From contig NC_020173.2 of the NCBI RefSeq assembly GCF_000224145.3, forward strand, positions 4,836,261-4,900,260: a stretch of 64,000 bases of DNA, in the 5' to 3' direction. Shown here one piece after another: positions 1 to 13,434 of this stretch (position 1 is the first letter of the stretch; each line of letters starts with the position of its first letter). Source of the DNA: Ciona intestinalis. Taxonomy: Eukaryota > Chordata > Ascidiacea > Phlebobranchia > Cionidae. Both the position numbers and the translations under genes were made by a program. Below the pieces are notes generated by a model. It did no database searches, had not been told where the DNA came from, and saw only the letters and a program-made list of their open reading frames with translations.

Positions 1-266
1 ATACCAGCAACATTGTTAGTAACAAATAATTTGTAACCATAGAAACTAAAGTCCACAGATTGTGTTAGCTCTTTTTTTACAGTTTTGTTAAGAACATTAA
101 ATTATACTTTCGATCTTTAATATTCAGTATTAAGTACACTTAAATATCATTTTCTTTTTTTCAAACGTCAGGAATTATGTGTTCATGATTTAACAGGTCA
201 TTCTTTTTTCCTTTTACATACTTTTAATTTTACCCCCTTTTTTTACTTCCCAAACCATCAAAACAG
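1..266 (+). other. Intron of CDC14
   Basis: T-rich sequence ending in a clean AG acceptor at 265-266 directly before the CDC14 exon. The donor is outside the window. No other feature is seen. Confidence 0.7.
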
Positions 267-3200
267 GGATGCATCATTTGGACCATGCTCGTACAACTTG
301 ACACTACTAGATTGCTTACATGCGGTGGACAGAGCAATCACACACAGGTTCTACTGTCCGGATACATTTGATCCAGATGAGTATGAGCATTATGAAAGAG
401 TGGAAAATGGGGATTTTAACTGGGTTTTACCGGAAAAGTTTCTTGCATTCAGTGGTCCACACCCAAGGAGTAAAATTGAAAACGGTTGGTTTTTATCCTA
501 TTTTGAAGCAGACATTTATAAGTTTCCAATTTAAAAGGTTATGAATGCAATTGACATTTGATTTGCAATTACATTTAGGTGTATCTCCTGCCTATGCTTT
601 GTGTGCAGAACTTATAGTTAAATTTAAATTGCATTTACTTCTTACATACCATGCACAAAACTTATTTTACCATTTTTTCATCATTCATATTAATTAAGAA
701 TTACAAACCAATATAGTCAGGCCTTAGTTCGTTTTACTTGTGTTCTTTATGCATAATTAATGATTTGTGCTGTAGCTTTACTGTTATTGTATTTTGTACT
801 GTGTACAACACAACCAAATAACTGGTAGGGCCAGCCATTATGCTGATTTATGCTAACGTAAGTTATAATGTAATAAAATATGACAACAGGCTACCCTCTG
901 CACGCCCCTGAGGCTTATTTCCCATATTTCCGTAAACACGGCGTATCCTGCATAGTTCGACTTAATAAAAAGATGTACGATGCCAGGAGGTTCCAGGTAA
1001 CTTTATTATGTTTATATTTGAGCTCCTAGACTGTTAAATGTCCCTGTGCGCTTATTTTTAATCTGGTATCTTGATTTTTGATCTGCCACAAAACCAACAA
1101 CATTGTTTACATAACAGTATTGGAAATCACAACTCAACTGACTGCAGTCTAAGCATGGGTGATGTTTCTAATATTCTAATTAGAATGTGTATAATGTGGT
1201 AACATATACAGGAAATAGAATGCTGACTTCAATGTATTTGTGTTAAAAATATATATATATAATAGCCTATCCCATTAAAAAATGTTAAAAAAATTATAAT
1301 CTTCCCAAAAATTCCTGTAAATTTTAAATTTTATTCAAATCAATTGCTTGTATATGGCGATGTACCTTTAGATTAAAGCCGTTATGAATGGTCGTGCTTT
1401 TATTCTTAGAATGTACGCTAATTTTTCGCTTGTTTATCTCCAAATCTCCGCGTAAGCCATTACGCCAACCGCTGAACTATTTCTCCACACAGGACGCTGG
1501 GTTCGACCATCATGATTTGTTCTTTGTTGATGGCAGTACACCATCCGATTCAATACTCAAACGATTCTTGGATATTTGCGAAAACACAGACGGAGCAATT
1601 GCAGTTCATTGTAAAGGTATATTAAGTTGTATTGTGTAAACTGTAAATAAGCCAATGACATCAGTAACTGTAATCTAATTGAAAATGCGACTGATGCTAC
1701 CATATAGAGAAATATATATGATATATCTCATATTTAAATATACAATTCGTTGTATTGATTTTTGTCCGTTACGTATTTCGTCGCACTCAATCCAAAAACA
1801 TAGTTTTGTTACATACTGTTCATTTTTTAAATACGCGTTGTTTAATGTGTTTGCGTCTTTATTGTTTGTTATTGGTTTATGGGCAAACAACATGACGCAT
1901 TTACGACCATAAAGTGCTTAGAAACTTAGTTGTCGACTTTTGATGGCGCTAATATTTTTCCACATTTTTCGCTGGTCCCATATAAGCTAGGTTAATGATT
2001 ACTACCTAACCCGCGTCATCATACGTCACAATGCCTATTGTGTTGCGATAACAACGACAACTCCTTTTGAAGGCCGCTACTAATGTCGCTCTACCGGCCC
2101 CAACTCGCCCGTAGCTCCAATAACTCGGCGGTGAGCATTACAGGCCGTAAGTCCCTTTCTCACTTTTGTTACTGTTTTCGCAACCCATTGTTATGCCTGA
2201 AAATCGTGCTCTATCAAGATATTAAAAGCCAGGAAAAAGCTGCTAAAAAAACAATCGCCACCGAAGTGCTTTTTTTCCCCGCTGCCAAAATCACCTTTCA
2301 CAATAGCGTTCGTTATCTATATTTTGTTGTTTCACTGTCGTATTTTGCGTTCTACCTAAAATGCAAAACAAATATTTTTTTCACTTATTATTTTCTATAT
2401 AAAATTTACGTGATTTTTAGTCGGTTTGAGCCGTTCTGTAACACTGCAAAATGTGCAGAATGTGTAGATCTTATATATATTTTCCATGTTTGACGCGTTA
2501 TTATATAGTAGGGTGGGGGGAGATGGGACATCTTTAGCACATAATATCCAAATATCCTGATCGTGTTTTAAACAATCAACAACAGTCTATGGAAGTCGTG
2601 AGGATACGATTTAAAAATTATTTAAATTTTCTTTGTTTACTACCAAATGTGACGAGAAAATAGAATGATAAGGTGTCCCATCTCCCCCCAACCATCTATA
2701 CATTCTTACACCTTAAAAGTATTATTTTCTATAACATTCGTGTTATTTTACAGCCGGCTTGGGTCGCACTGGTACCTTGATAGCATGTTATATGATGAAG
2801 CATTACCGATTCACCGCAGCAGAGTGTATCGCGTGGATACGCATTGCCCGACCTGGCTCTATCATTGGTCCGCAACAACACTATCTAGAAGAGTAAGTAA
2901 ATATTATGTGACGGTCGGCAAATATAGTGCCACGATAACAGCATGTGCCTTTCTACAATACCCGAGTAGTTTTACCTCGCCCGCACAACGTCACGTATCT
3001 CTTGACACTTAAAGATTTTCTCCGTGATAAATTTGTGTCGATTGACGAACGTCCCTTGTTCATAACATGATGTATAACCACATCATTTCAAACACCCAGC
3101 TTCGCCTATATTAAAGATACCAACTAATTGAATCTTTTTTTGAAAACACTAACTTGACGACTATTGGACTTTTTCATGTATTTTAATCTTTAATCTAAAC

Positions 3201-5354
3201 TACTTATTTTATGTCAACACATACGATATACATGATATGAAACCACAGTAGACAAAATAGTATTTGGCACATTTGCCACATTCTAATCTTGTTTGGCTAG
3301 GAGTGCATTGCTTGACTTCAAACGGCGTTGTTAAATTGCTCAAAACACGATCAGAAATTTCGAGTTTTTAGTGCCAATGGTATCCCATCTTACCCCTCAG
3401 TACTATATCATTAATTTTCCTTGTTTCACAGCAAGCAACACAGCATGTGGGTACAAGGAGATATCTACAGGGCCGAGGTTAACCAGGGAAGAGGGAACCG
3501 TCTCTGCATGCGCCGTGTCACATCAGAAATAGACGATATTTCTCTGCGCGACAGGAACAACAACAATGATGACGTCACAAGCGTAGGCGGGACCGGAGAC
3601 GAACACGGGACCGCCATCTTCTCAATAGTGGATAAATCGAAGGTAGGATTAACGTATTGTTAGTGTTATTGCAACTGCTTGATTGGACCTCAGTGCATTG
3701 GATCAATACTGTATTGAACGTTGACAATTTCTTCTATAATTTCCAGTAACCAAATTAATTTCCTCAAGTCGCATTAGATGGTTACTGTTGATGCCACGTA
3801 CTGACTTGAGCAATATAATAGGTTGGGGTAAAATGAATCTTATTTTCATTTTTTTCTTGTCCCATTTGGCACGTTTTCCTAGCACCAGATCCTGACTGTA
3901 TTCCTTTACACGAGAATCGTCCAACTTTTGGTACCAGATCAGGTTTTTTTACGGCTAATTCTTATTGTTGTGTTCCGCATATCAGCAAACTAATTCACAT
4001 TATATATGCAGGACGCTGGGGTTACCACACGCAGCAGGTCAGGGGTTGGTATGTCCCAGGGCGACCGTTTGAGGGCGGTAAAAGCACGTCGACACCCTCG
4101 TTCGGCCACCACGGGGACGTTAAAGTAAGTTTGATTTCGTACGAATTAAATTTTGTTTTGTAGAAAATAACGATATAATGTTATTGTATGCCTGAAACAC
4201 TTGGCGTAGATTAAATAACGTTTTCTATGTTTTACTTTTTACCTTCATATTTTGTCATGTGTAGTTCTGTTGGGTAAGATGGGATACCGTTAGCACTTAA
4301 AACCGATATTTCCTGATCGTGTTTTAACTAGAGTCGCGCGATATACGGTTTTTAAATTCTGTTAAATTAGGTTTACTACTAAATAAGTCGAGAAATGCCT
4401 ACCCTAATCTACCACTAGTTATTTTTTATTACTTATTTTTTTATATTTTTTTATTTTGTATTACTTACCATTACTTAAACGTGTGTCTTTAGATTGGATG
4501 ACACGAGATCACATGCACGATCACCCTCCCAACCTGCAGCTCGTCATACGAGGCATTCAAGTCATAGCAATTATGAAAGTAATGTCGATCCCGCTGGTGT
4601 TGCTTCTCCACTCAAATCGTCCAAGTTTTCGAGCTCAAACAACTACAGCTCACCTGGTATTGTAACTCGTAGCAAGGCGAGGTCGACAAGCGCAAGTCTC
4701 TCTGCTAAAAGGTAAAGTTAGATATCTTAACTTGCAATGTAGATGGGCATGTGTTTATTTATCGAAACTTGTACCGTTCTAACGGTCTGTGTTTATTTCT
4801 GCATGTGTATTTCTTCTTATCTGTGAAGCATGGTAGACATGAAAGCATGTACGGCTTAGTTAAAACTGCATGTTTTGTGTTCTTGCACGATCACACAGCT
4901 ATCCAGCGCTAGCTAGTCTGCTTGACACGAGCTCTTCGTATGGCAACAGTGACGACCACACCTCGTTTCCCGTCGGTTCTTCTGCTTATTCCTATCGGCG
5001 TAAAGCGCGCGGCTCGACGGAGAACGTCTCCAACACTGGGAAATCTCATCCCCAGCCGCGGGCCAGCGACGGCTCATATTCCCGCACCCGACGCAGCGAG
5101 AGTCGATCCCGGAATAGTTCGAACCGCGGTCAGGACTTCAGCTTGCATGGCTCGAGTGTAAAGTATCTCTCCCGGTCGCAGCCTGTAAGTAAACTGCTCG
5201 TTATACCTCAAATGCACTTGCATGGTGATGATTTTGCATGAATGCTTAGTTGTACCTCACCGGCTACCACGTAATACTAACTCTGTTATTTTTATACAGT
5301 CGATCTAGCCCGAGATCCTACACTACAAGATCTAGCACACGAATCTACACATAA
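267..5354 (+). CDS. CDC14: CDC14 dual-specificity phosphatase (3' part; 5' end outside window)
   Basis: CDC14 phosphatases dephosphorylate CDK sites in mitotic exit, cytokinesis and cilium biology. Nine exons are visible: 267-484, 890-996, 1493-1616, 2754-2892, 3432-3642, 4012-4124, 4493-4711, 4899-5184 and a last one from 5300; phases agree at every junction up to the last. The first exon encodes [13 protein letters not shown] and ENGDFNW, followed by LAFSGPHP and then [13 protein letters not shown]. The catalytic loop HCKAGLGRTG (the HCxxGxxRTG signature) is split between 1616 and 2754, followed by [15 protein letters not shown]. The C-terminal half is a basic Ser/Arg-rich tail, as in animal CDC14A/B. 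The first coding exons lie upstream of the window. The end is ambiguous. The donor after 5184 gives a stop at 5306-5308; the donor after 5162 keeps the last exon in another frame with an RS-rich end and stop at 5352-5354. A MITE sits in the intron before the 2754 exon. Family identity is certain; CDC14A versus B is not resolved. Confidence 0.93.
2506..2700 (+). mobile_element. MITE-like element, copy 1 (in CDC14 intron)
   Basis: About 190 bp with imperfect terminal inverted repeats: TAGTAGGGTGGGGGGAGATG at the left, and its near-complement (GTGTCCCATCTCCCCCCA) at the right. The interior carries the family landmarks: a 'tagcacataatatccaaatatcctgatcgtgtttt' type block and a 'tttgtttactaccaaa' block. 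It has no coding capacity. Related copies occur at least five more times in this window. Confidence 0.8.
3330..3402. repeat. Degenerate MITE-related fragment
   Basis: Contains the 'aaacacgatcagaaat' landmark followed by a 'gtatcccatcttacccc' end. It resembles the right half of the MITE family in reverse orientation but is a diverged subfamily (GGTATCCCATCTTACCCC instead of GGTGTCCCATCTTCCCCC). Confidence 0.5.
4268..4415. repeat. Degenerate MITE-related fragment
   Basis: Starts with 'gttgggtaagatgggatacc', continues with 'ttagcacttaaaaccgatatttcctgatcgtgtttt' type sequence and 'tttactactaaataagtcgag', and ends 'taccctaatctaccacta'. It is the same diverged subfamily as the fragment near 3.35 kb, in the forward orientation, within a CDC14 intron. 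Confidence 0.5.
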
Positions 5355-6363
5355 ACCCAGGAATCCTTTTACGTCAACACGTTCGCTCGTTTCAAGTTAA
5401 ACGAGTATGCTTTTCCAGATTTTAACCCTTTAGGATTTTTATATCGCGCTTTACTAATGACCAACTCATTTTACTTCGTATCGTTAAAAACTTCATTCAA
5501 GAGATTATAAAACATCTCGGCACCTGCAGTTACGATCACGACTACTGTAATTATTCCGCGCTCGTTTTTAACCATCAAAATGCACGGTTCTTTCTGCCAA
5601 ACATTATGTAGTAAATTGCGGAACCGTTTAAAAAATTTGCTTCTTTTTATTTCCGCTAATTTTTGTCCATTTTACAATGAAACATGGTGCAGAATTGAAC
5701 GTAAAGGGTATATTGACCGGTTAATTAGCGCTTGTTCGCGCTATACCCAACGTGCCTTCACTTAATTTTCGTGTGCTGGTTTTCAACTACCACAAATAGT
5801 ACATCTCGTATTTGTCGTGCTTTAAATGTTCGAGCATAAGTGAACTAGATTAGCCGTGGTAACAAGTAAATATACCGCTCGTTTTGTGTGAAGAAACGGT
5901 GTTACGATAGATGACGTAACTGCCACGTTTTGGTAATTTCTGGTCGTACAGCTTCAATGAAAAAAATATATTTATGTGTCTTCTTTTTTTCGATATTATA
6001 ATTTTTTACTCCCTATTTGGTTCAGATTTTATATTTGTGATTTTATCAAACGTTGTTTGGGCTAATGTGGACTCCACACATTCCTATAATGTTAAATATT
6101 AATATTAGCGTTATTTATCCCGTCTGTACTTTTCACTGGTGTTGTATATCTAGGTTTTATCGTGCAAATCCTAGTAACTCAAATTCTCTTAATTTTCTTG
6201 AGCTTTTTAATTTTTCACTCAAAACATCGTAGACAAAGCACTGATACGTAACTAACATCTCGTTGAAATAAAAATACCAATTTTTATTCGTCTTATTGTT
6301 GCTATATCAGATAAGTTATACAGTTCCAGACTTAGCCAGGTGACAAAACACGTGATTATCATG
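5355..6363 (+). other. CDC14 3' UTR / intergenic, AT-rich
   Basis: No convincing coding sequence. Probably holds the CDC14 3' UTR; an AATAAA hexamer lies near 6267. The short ORF at 5580-5765 has no recognisable content. Confidence 0.4.
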
Positions 6364-6505
6364 TAGTAGAGTGGAGGAAGATGGAGACCTTTACCACATG
6401 ATATCCAAATATCATGTGGTTTAAGAAATTAACAACTGTCTGTAGGAGTCGTGAGGATGCGGTTTTATAATTCTTAGTAAAAGAGATTGAAAAGTTGCCC
6501 AACCT
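6364..6505 (+). mobile_element. MITE-like element, copy 2 (3' end eroded)
   Basis: Begins TAGTAGAGTGGAGGAAGATG and includes the 'accacatgatatccaaatatc' and 'aacaactgtctgtaggagtcgtgaggatgcggttttataattctt' landmarks. The right terminal repeat is lost where the minisatellite begins. Confidence 0.65.
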
Positions 6506-6514
6506 TAAAAAAAT

Positions 6515-8887
6515 ACGACTGTGATAAAAAAATTAAAATATTTATTTTCGGTACACCACGACTGAAATAAAAGAAAAAATAATACTACGACTGTGAAAAA
6601 AATTCTGATACACCACGACTGTGATAAAAAATAATTAAATTTTTTTATACCACGACCGTGATATTTTGTTTTATATATATACCACGGCTGTGATAAAAAA
6701 ATTAAAATATTTATATACCACAACTGTGAAAAAAAAAATTAGGTACACAACGACTGTGATAAAAATTTTGATACACCACTACCGTGATAAAAAAAATTAA
6801 ATTTTTATGCCACGACTGTGATAAAAAATAATTAAAAAATTTTATACCACAACCGTAATATATTTTTTTATACACTACGGCTGTGATAAAAAAAAATTAA
6901 ATATTTATACACCACAACTGTCAAAAAAAAAATTCGGTACACCACGACTGTGATAAAAATTTTAATACACCAGACCGTGATAAAAAAAATTAAAATTTTG
7001 GGGTAACACAACTGTGATAAAAAAAATAAAAAACTTATACCACGACCGTGATGAAAAAATTGGTGCACCACGACTGTGATAAAAAAATTAAAAATTTTAT
7101 ACTACAACTGTGATAAAATATTCGGTACACCACAACCGTGATAAAAATTTTGATACACCACGACTGTGATAAAAAAAATAAATTTTAATACCACGACTGT
7201 GATAAAAATTTTGGTTTACCACGACCGCAATAAAAAATATTAAAAAATTGTATACCACGACTGTGATAAAAATTTTTATACACCACGACTGTGATGAAAT
7301 ATAATTAATTTTTTTTATACCACGACCGTGATAAAAAATATTTTTTTATACCACAACTGTGAAAAAAAAATTTCGGTACACCACGACTGTGATAAAAATT
7401 TTGATACACCACGACCGTGATAAAAAAAATTAAAATTTTAATAATACGACTGTCATCAAATTTTTGGTTCACCAGGACTGTGATAAAAATTTCGGTTTAC
7501 CACAACTGTAATAAAAAAAATATAAAAAATTTATACCACGACCGTGATAAAAAAAAATTACACCACGACTGTGAAAAAAAATTGGTACCCCACGATTGAA
7601 TAAAAAATAATGAAATTTTTTTTTAACACGACTGTGAAAAAAATTCTGATACACCACGACTGTGATAAAAAATGATTAAATTTTTTTATACCACGACCGT
7701 GATATATTTTTTTATACACTACGGCTGTGATAAAAAAAATTAAATATTTATACACCACAACTGTCAAAAAAAAAATTCGGTACACCACGACTGTGATAAA
7801 AATTTTAATACACCAGACCGTGATAAAAAAAATTAAAATTTTGGGGTAACACAACTGTGATAAAAAAATTTAAAAAAAATTATACCACGACCGTGATATA
7901 AAAATTAAAATTTTGGGGTACCATAACTGTGATAAAAAAAATAAAAATTTATACCACGACCGTGATGAAAAAATCGGTGCACCACGACCCTGATAAAAAA
8001 AATTAAAATTTTTATACTACAACTGTGATAAAATATTCGGTACACCACGACCGTGATAAAAATTTTAATACACCACTACCGTGATAAAAAAAATTAATAC
8101 CACGACTGTGATAAAAATTTTGGTTTACAACGACCGTAATAAAAAATATTAAATTTTTTTTATAGCACGACTGTGATATAAATTTTGATACACCACGACC
8201 GTAATAAAAAATATTAAATTTTTTTTATAGCACGACTGTGATATAAATTTTGATACACCACGACCGTAATAAAAAATATTAAATTTTTTTTATAGCACGA
8301 CTGTGATATAAATTTTGATACACCACGACCGTGATAAAAAAATTAATACCACGACTGTGATAAAAATTTTGGTTTACCACGACCGTAATAAAAAATATTA
8401 ATTTTTTATACCACGGCTGTGATAAAAAAAATAAAATATTTATGTACCACAACTGTGAAAAAAAATTCAGTACACCACGACTGTGATAAAAATTCAGTAC
8501 ACCACGACTGTGATAAAAATTTTGATACACCACCACCGTGATAAAAAAATTAAAATTTTAATACCACGACTGTGATAAAAATTTTGGTTCTCCACGACTG
8601 TGGGAAAAATTTCGGTTTACCACAACTGTGATAAAAAAAATTAAAAAAAAATCCACCAGCACGACCGTTATAAAAAATAATTTACACCAGGACTGTAAAA
8701 AAAATTTTGGCACCCCACGATTGAATAAAAAAAAAATAACAAAATTTTAAACACGACTGTGATAAAAATTCTGTATACACCANNNNNNNNNNNNNNNNNN
8801 NNNNNNNNNNNNNNNNNNNNNNNNNNNNNNNNTTGGTACACCATGGCTGTGATAAAAATAAATAAAAAAATTTTGTACTACGACTGT

Positions 8888-8920
<33 letters not shown>

Positions 8921-10062
8921 ACAATTTTTTATACCACGACTGTGATAAAATTTTGGTACACCACGACCGTATTAAAAAAATAAAAATAAAATAAACCACG
9001 ACTGTGATAAAAAACCGGTACCCCACGACTGTGATAAAAAACCGGTACCCCACGACTGTGATAAAAATTTTGATACACCAAGACCGCAATAAAAAGAAAT
9101 TAAAATTTTTGATAACACGACTGTGATAACAAATTCGGTACCCCACGACTGTGATAAAAATTTTGCTACACCAAGACCGTAATAAAAAGAAATTAAAATT
9201 TTTGATAACACGACTGTAATAAAAATTTTGTTACACCACGACTGTGATGAAAAAAAATTAAAAAATTTTGTACTACGACTGTGGAAAAAATTCGGTACTT
9301 CCCGACTCTAATAAAAACAAATTATACCACGACTGTGATAAAAAAAATCAAAAATTTTATACCACGACTGTAATAAAATTTTTTGTATACCACGACTGTG
9401 ATAAAATAAAATAAAAATTGGTATACCACGACTGTGATAAAAAAAATTAAAAATTGGTATACAACGACTGTGTTAAAAATTTTGGTATACACCACGACTG
9501 TGATAAAAATTTGGTACACCACGTCCGTAATAAAAAAAAAAATAAAAAAAATTTATACTACGACTGTGCTAAAAAATTTCGGAACACCACGAATGTGACA
9601 AAAAAATATTTTTTTTTATAACACGACTGTGATAAAAAATTCGGTACACCACCACTGTGATAAAAAAAAATAACAATTTTTTATACCACGGCTGTGATAA
9701 AAATTTCGATCGACCGTGATAAAAAAAATAATTTTTTTTTATATAACACGAATGTGATAAAATTTCGGTACACCACGACTGTGAAAAAAATTCGGTACAC
9801 CACGACTGTGATAAAATGAAAAAAATCGGTACACCACGACTGTAAATTTTTTTTTATTATACCACGACTGTGATAAAATTTTGTGTACACCACGACTGCG
9901 ATAAAATTTTTGGTACACCACGACTGATGAAAATTTCGGTGCACCACGACTGTGAAAAAAAAATCGGTACACCACGCGACTGTAATAAAATTTTTTTTAT
10001 TTTTTTTATACCGCGATTGTAATAAAAATTTTCGGTGCACACGGCTGTGATAAAATTGACAA
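6515..10062. repeat. Large A-rich minisatellite array
   Basis: About 3.5 kb of tandemly repeated, diverged units of roughly 30-40 bp built on the core CCACGACTGTGATAAAAA, separated by A/T runs and variable linkers such as 'attttggtaca'. Common variants are CGACCGTGAT, CAACTGTGAT and CGGCTGTGAT. Open frames within it (Tyr/His/Ser/Arg/Val-rich on the minus strand) come from the repeat period and are not genes. Higher-order structure is visible: a block beginning near 6857 recurs near 7699, and a unit of about 62 bp is repeated three times between about 8150 and 8330. A 50-base assembly gap lies inside, so the true length is unknown. Confidence 0.93.
8783..8832. other. Assembly gap (50 N) inside minisatellite
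   Basis: Run of 50 N within the array. A round 50-base size suggests a placeholder and not a measured length. Confidence 0.99.
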
Positions 10063-13022
10063 AAATGAAAAATAATCGTGTTTAATCCATAATTTTACTT
10101 TTTTTTTCTCTGTATTTTCATGAACAAAACACTAATATTATTTCCATTAGACATAACGTTGAATCAACAGGCACAAATAGGTTCTCAATGTTAAAATCAG
10201 CAACATTTTGCAAAAATGTTTCAGCGGACATAAAATATGTCATAACGGGCCTAAACCCCACGGCAACAGACATACAAAATTCCACCATTCATAGAATTAC
10301 CGGGCATATTTCACCCAAACATTTATGGAAAACATTCACTTACTTTTGGGTCTCCTTGACGTGAGAGGATGTTTTTCACTATCCACAGAAATTGTTTCAA
10401 TAAAGATGGTAAACCTTTTTATGTTTGGTCTTAATTTATTAATTTCTAAACTTTTTCTAGAAATCATATACATGTGTAAAGACTTTGTTTCATCAAAAAT
10501 CACGATTCTTATTGAAAATGGTGCCAAATGCAAATATATTTCGGCTCTGCATGCTTGTATACACATCTAACAGCAGGGAATTTTGCGTGTCATCCAGAGC
10601 AATTTCTAATTTCAATGTGTATCTATGACAGAACTATAGTACTACATGGTAATAAAGTTGCATTATACAATGGTTATGGTGTCCACCGTTTCGTCTAGAA
10701 CTTAGGCACTACGGGTTTAAGATTCGTCCCTATATTTTAAGAAGGTATTATTGCGCAATACACTTACCGCAATTGCTACAATCCAGTCGAAATTGCCATT
10801 CATACAGAAAATAACCCAGTATACAAGTTATTTCAAAATAATAATGCAATTGACTATACCCTCCCCTGACGATAAGGGTTATGAAATATATTTAAAGTGT
10901 TTTCTAGAAGTTTTTGTATATTGGAGAGGGGTCAACTGATACATTACATTATGTCTTATTACATTGTGACATTACATTGGTTCTTGTAAACTGTTGTTGC
11001 AACCAAAAAAAAAACAGACAACCTGATAAAAAAGTTTATTGTACCAACATTTCATCTTCCATAGGCCGAGACAGCATAAAGGTATGACATGGATGTCTAA
11101 CGGAAGAAAATGTCGGTACAATAAAGTCTTTACCGGGATGTCCATTAAATATTTGGTTTCCTATTTTACAGCGAAGATTCCAACCACGCCCAGGAGGCTG
11201 CTTCGCTTGTGGTCGTTGAGGTTTATTTTACCAGGACCTCTCGCCAGTAGCCTTAGTTATACCTGGGCCTTGATCTTCCTGAAACAAGTTGATCAAGGCA
11301 CGTTAGGCAGCGATCGACGCCACCCAACGGTTTTAGCGATCGAGAGAACGCACAATACACACACAACCAAGAACTGCGACCTGGACTGACCGTCTTATAA
11401 ACTGAACTTACACCTCCCAACACACCATCGTTATACGTGGCTTACCGCATTAAGAGGCGTACTGTGAGAAATTTGACACACGACACAAGAAATTGAACAC
11501 GGCACACACTTCTGACCTGGTATTGGCTGATCCAATGTTTTTAGATATAAAATATAAAAGGGGTGAGCTGTAGCACCTAACCATTTGCACCACATTTGTT
11601 AAAGTTTGTGTGTGCATATTTTGTGCATAATGAAGTGTAGAACTGTAAATTCTAAGTCACCATGGTTGGACATCATGAGCCCCATTGTAGGTTAAAAGAG
11701 CCCCAATAGTTAGATAGGTAAGTAAGAGCCCCGGTAGTTAGACGGGCTGTCAGTGCTAATAAGAGCCCAATAGTTAGATATAGGCTACCAGTAAGGGCAC
11801 AAATAGTACAGGCTCCCAGGGTTACTGCCACATCATTGGAGTAGAGGTTGCATAGAGATTGCGAACACGCATAACATCTGTACGAAATCAATTCCCCATT
11901 GGCATTTTTGCAAGTAAAAAGATTAAAAACGGAAACACAAAAAGGAGCTCCCCGCAACGTATTTAAAGCAAAAAGCGCCAGCGATTAAAAAAGACAAAAA
12001 ATAATGTGAAACTCGGTACCGGTCGCAAAATTGCCAAAGATTGAGAATTAATACGCACATATATGGTATATACAAAACGGCCGACACCCCATGCAAGCCT
12101 CTATCCGCCGCAATGACAACCCCGTTTAAATGACCCAAACACCAGCAAGTTAGGCAACATAGAGCTTTATTAAAATCCAGTCATCTTTTAATCATTGTGA
12201 CGTACTGTACTCCCAAAGATATAGAATGTTCACACCATGGATTTATCAGAATATGACAGTTCATTCTGTGTGTAGTGTAAGTGTGTGTCAATATACATAC
12301 AATATAACACAATCCCCCAACACCACCATACCCCACCCCATACAATAAGCACCGCAACACAGCATTCTCTATGGGCTAATATAATAATAAATAACCGCTT
12401 TTATTTTGCCGCCGCCAACCGTCGCGTCGCCAAGACTATAGTTTGTTTATCAAGTGGGGGCAACTGCATAAGAACGGATTTCGGGAGCTAACTGTATCTT
12501 GCTTAACGCAAGATTGATTGAACCGACTGATCTTAGGTATCACTTTCTGCCGCAACAGCGTCGCGTATTCGCGCTTGTATGTCGATTCAAAAAAAGGAAT
12601 GACAAGGTAAACTGACATCTTAAAAAATAATTGGTTAGTATTTTTAGGGGGACATAACAGGGGGCTGGACATTTTATTAATTTTTGATTCCTACCCTAGT
12701 CGCAGGTTTGGCGCCTAATTGTTTTGCAGTTGGAACCCACCAGCTTTCGCTGACCGGACTTTTAACCAACCGGCGTGTTGGAATATGGTTTTCGCAAACC
12801 AGGCACTGCGTGTTTGGCCTGAGTGCAATGACACGTGTTGTGTCAGCCGCGGGTGCAGTGTCCCAGTTCTAACTTAAACTTCCTATCGGCGATACCTAGT
12901 TATAGCGATGTCACTTCTATCTATATAGTGCCGACTCCGGCCTTACTGATAAGTGACACCAGGAGTTTGGGTTAAATTTAGAGAAATCTGACCTGCGCGC
13001 ACCGTTCTTATGCAGGTTGTTT
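10063..13022. other. Intergenic region with no convincing gene
   Basis: Open frames here (for example 11039-11389 + and 11673-11957 -) lack recognisable domains and splice support. Between 11.69 and 11.82 kb a short motif of the type 'agagcccaatagttagata' occurs about four times. The 11.16-11.6 kb and 12.4-12.9 kb stretches are GC-richer than their surroundings and may be eroded transposon sequence, but no element ends are identifiable. Confidence 0.4.
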
Positions 13023-13040
13023 ACACACACACACACACAC
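13023..13040. repeat. (AC)n microsatellite
   Basis: Nine consecutive AC dinucleotides. Confidence 0.9.
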
Positions 13041-13434
13041 ATGGAGAAATAAACCCAAGATTCCCAACCACGTTACATTACTAACGTGTACAGAAGTGGA
13101 CTCCAATCCTTCCGTACATACTTCCCCACCACATACCGTGTATACCACATCAGCATTCAATTTTAAACAAGCATTCAATTAAGTTTAAGGGACTTTTTAT
13201 GCTACAGCTCACATAAGTTAGTATTTACATCGACTAAGAATAAATCCTAGTCTGGGTATGCTATGGCTCCATCTTCGTTCTTACGTTCCGCCTTTTTCTC
13301 TATTCTGTAGAAGTAATAAAACGTTAAGATTTGCTGCCTATTTCGCCTTTTCATGCTTAGTAAACATATGCACCATATATGTCGTTTCGGAGTTAATATT
13401 TTTCGCCTTGTATATATGTTGGATTGTTGTAATA

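Noticed and set aside
2083-2493. 136-codon ORF within a CDC14 intron
   Set aside because: Hydrophobic, T-rich-derived composition, no domain, lies fully in an intron and runs toward a MITE. Possibly part of an old repeat.
6868-10042. Series of minus-strand ORFs rich in Tyr, His, Ser, Arg and Val
   Set aside because: They are frames through the minisatellite. Their repetitive sequence follows the DNA unit and they have no independent support.
11039-11389. 116-codon + strand ORF
   Set aside because: No recognisable family, no splice or start context, within a compositionally odd non-coding stretch.
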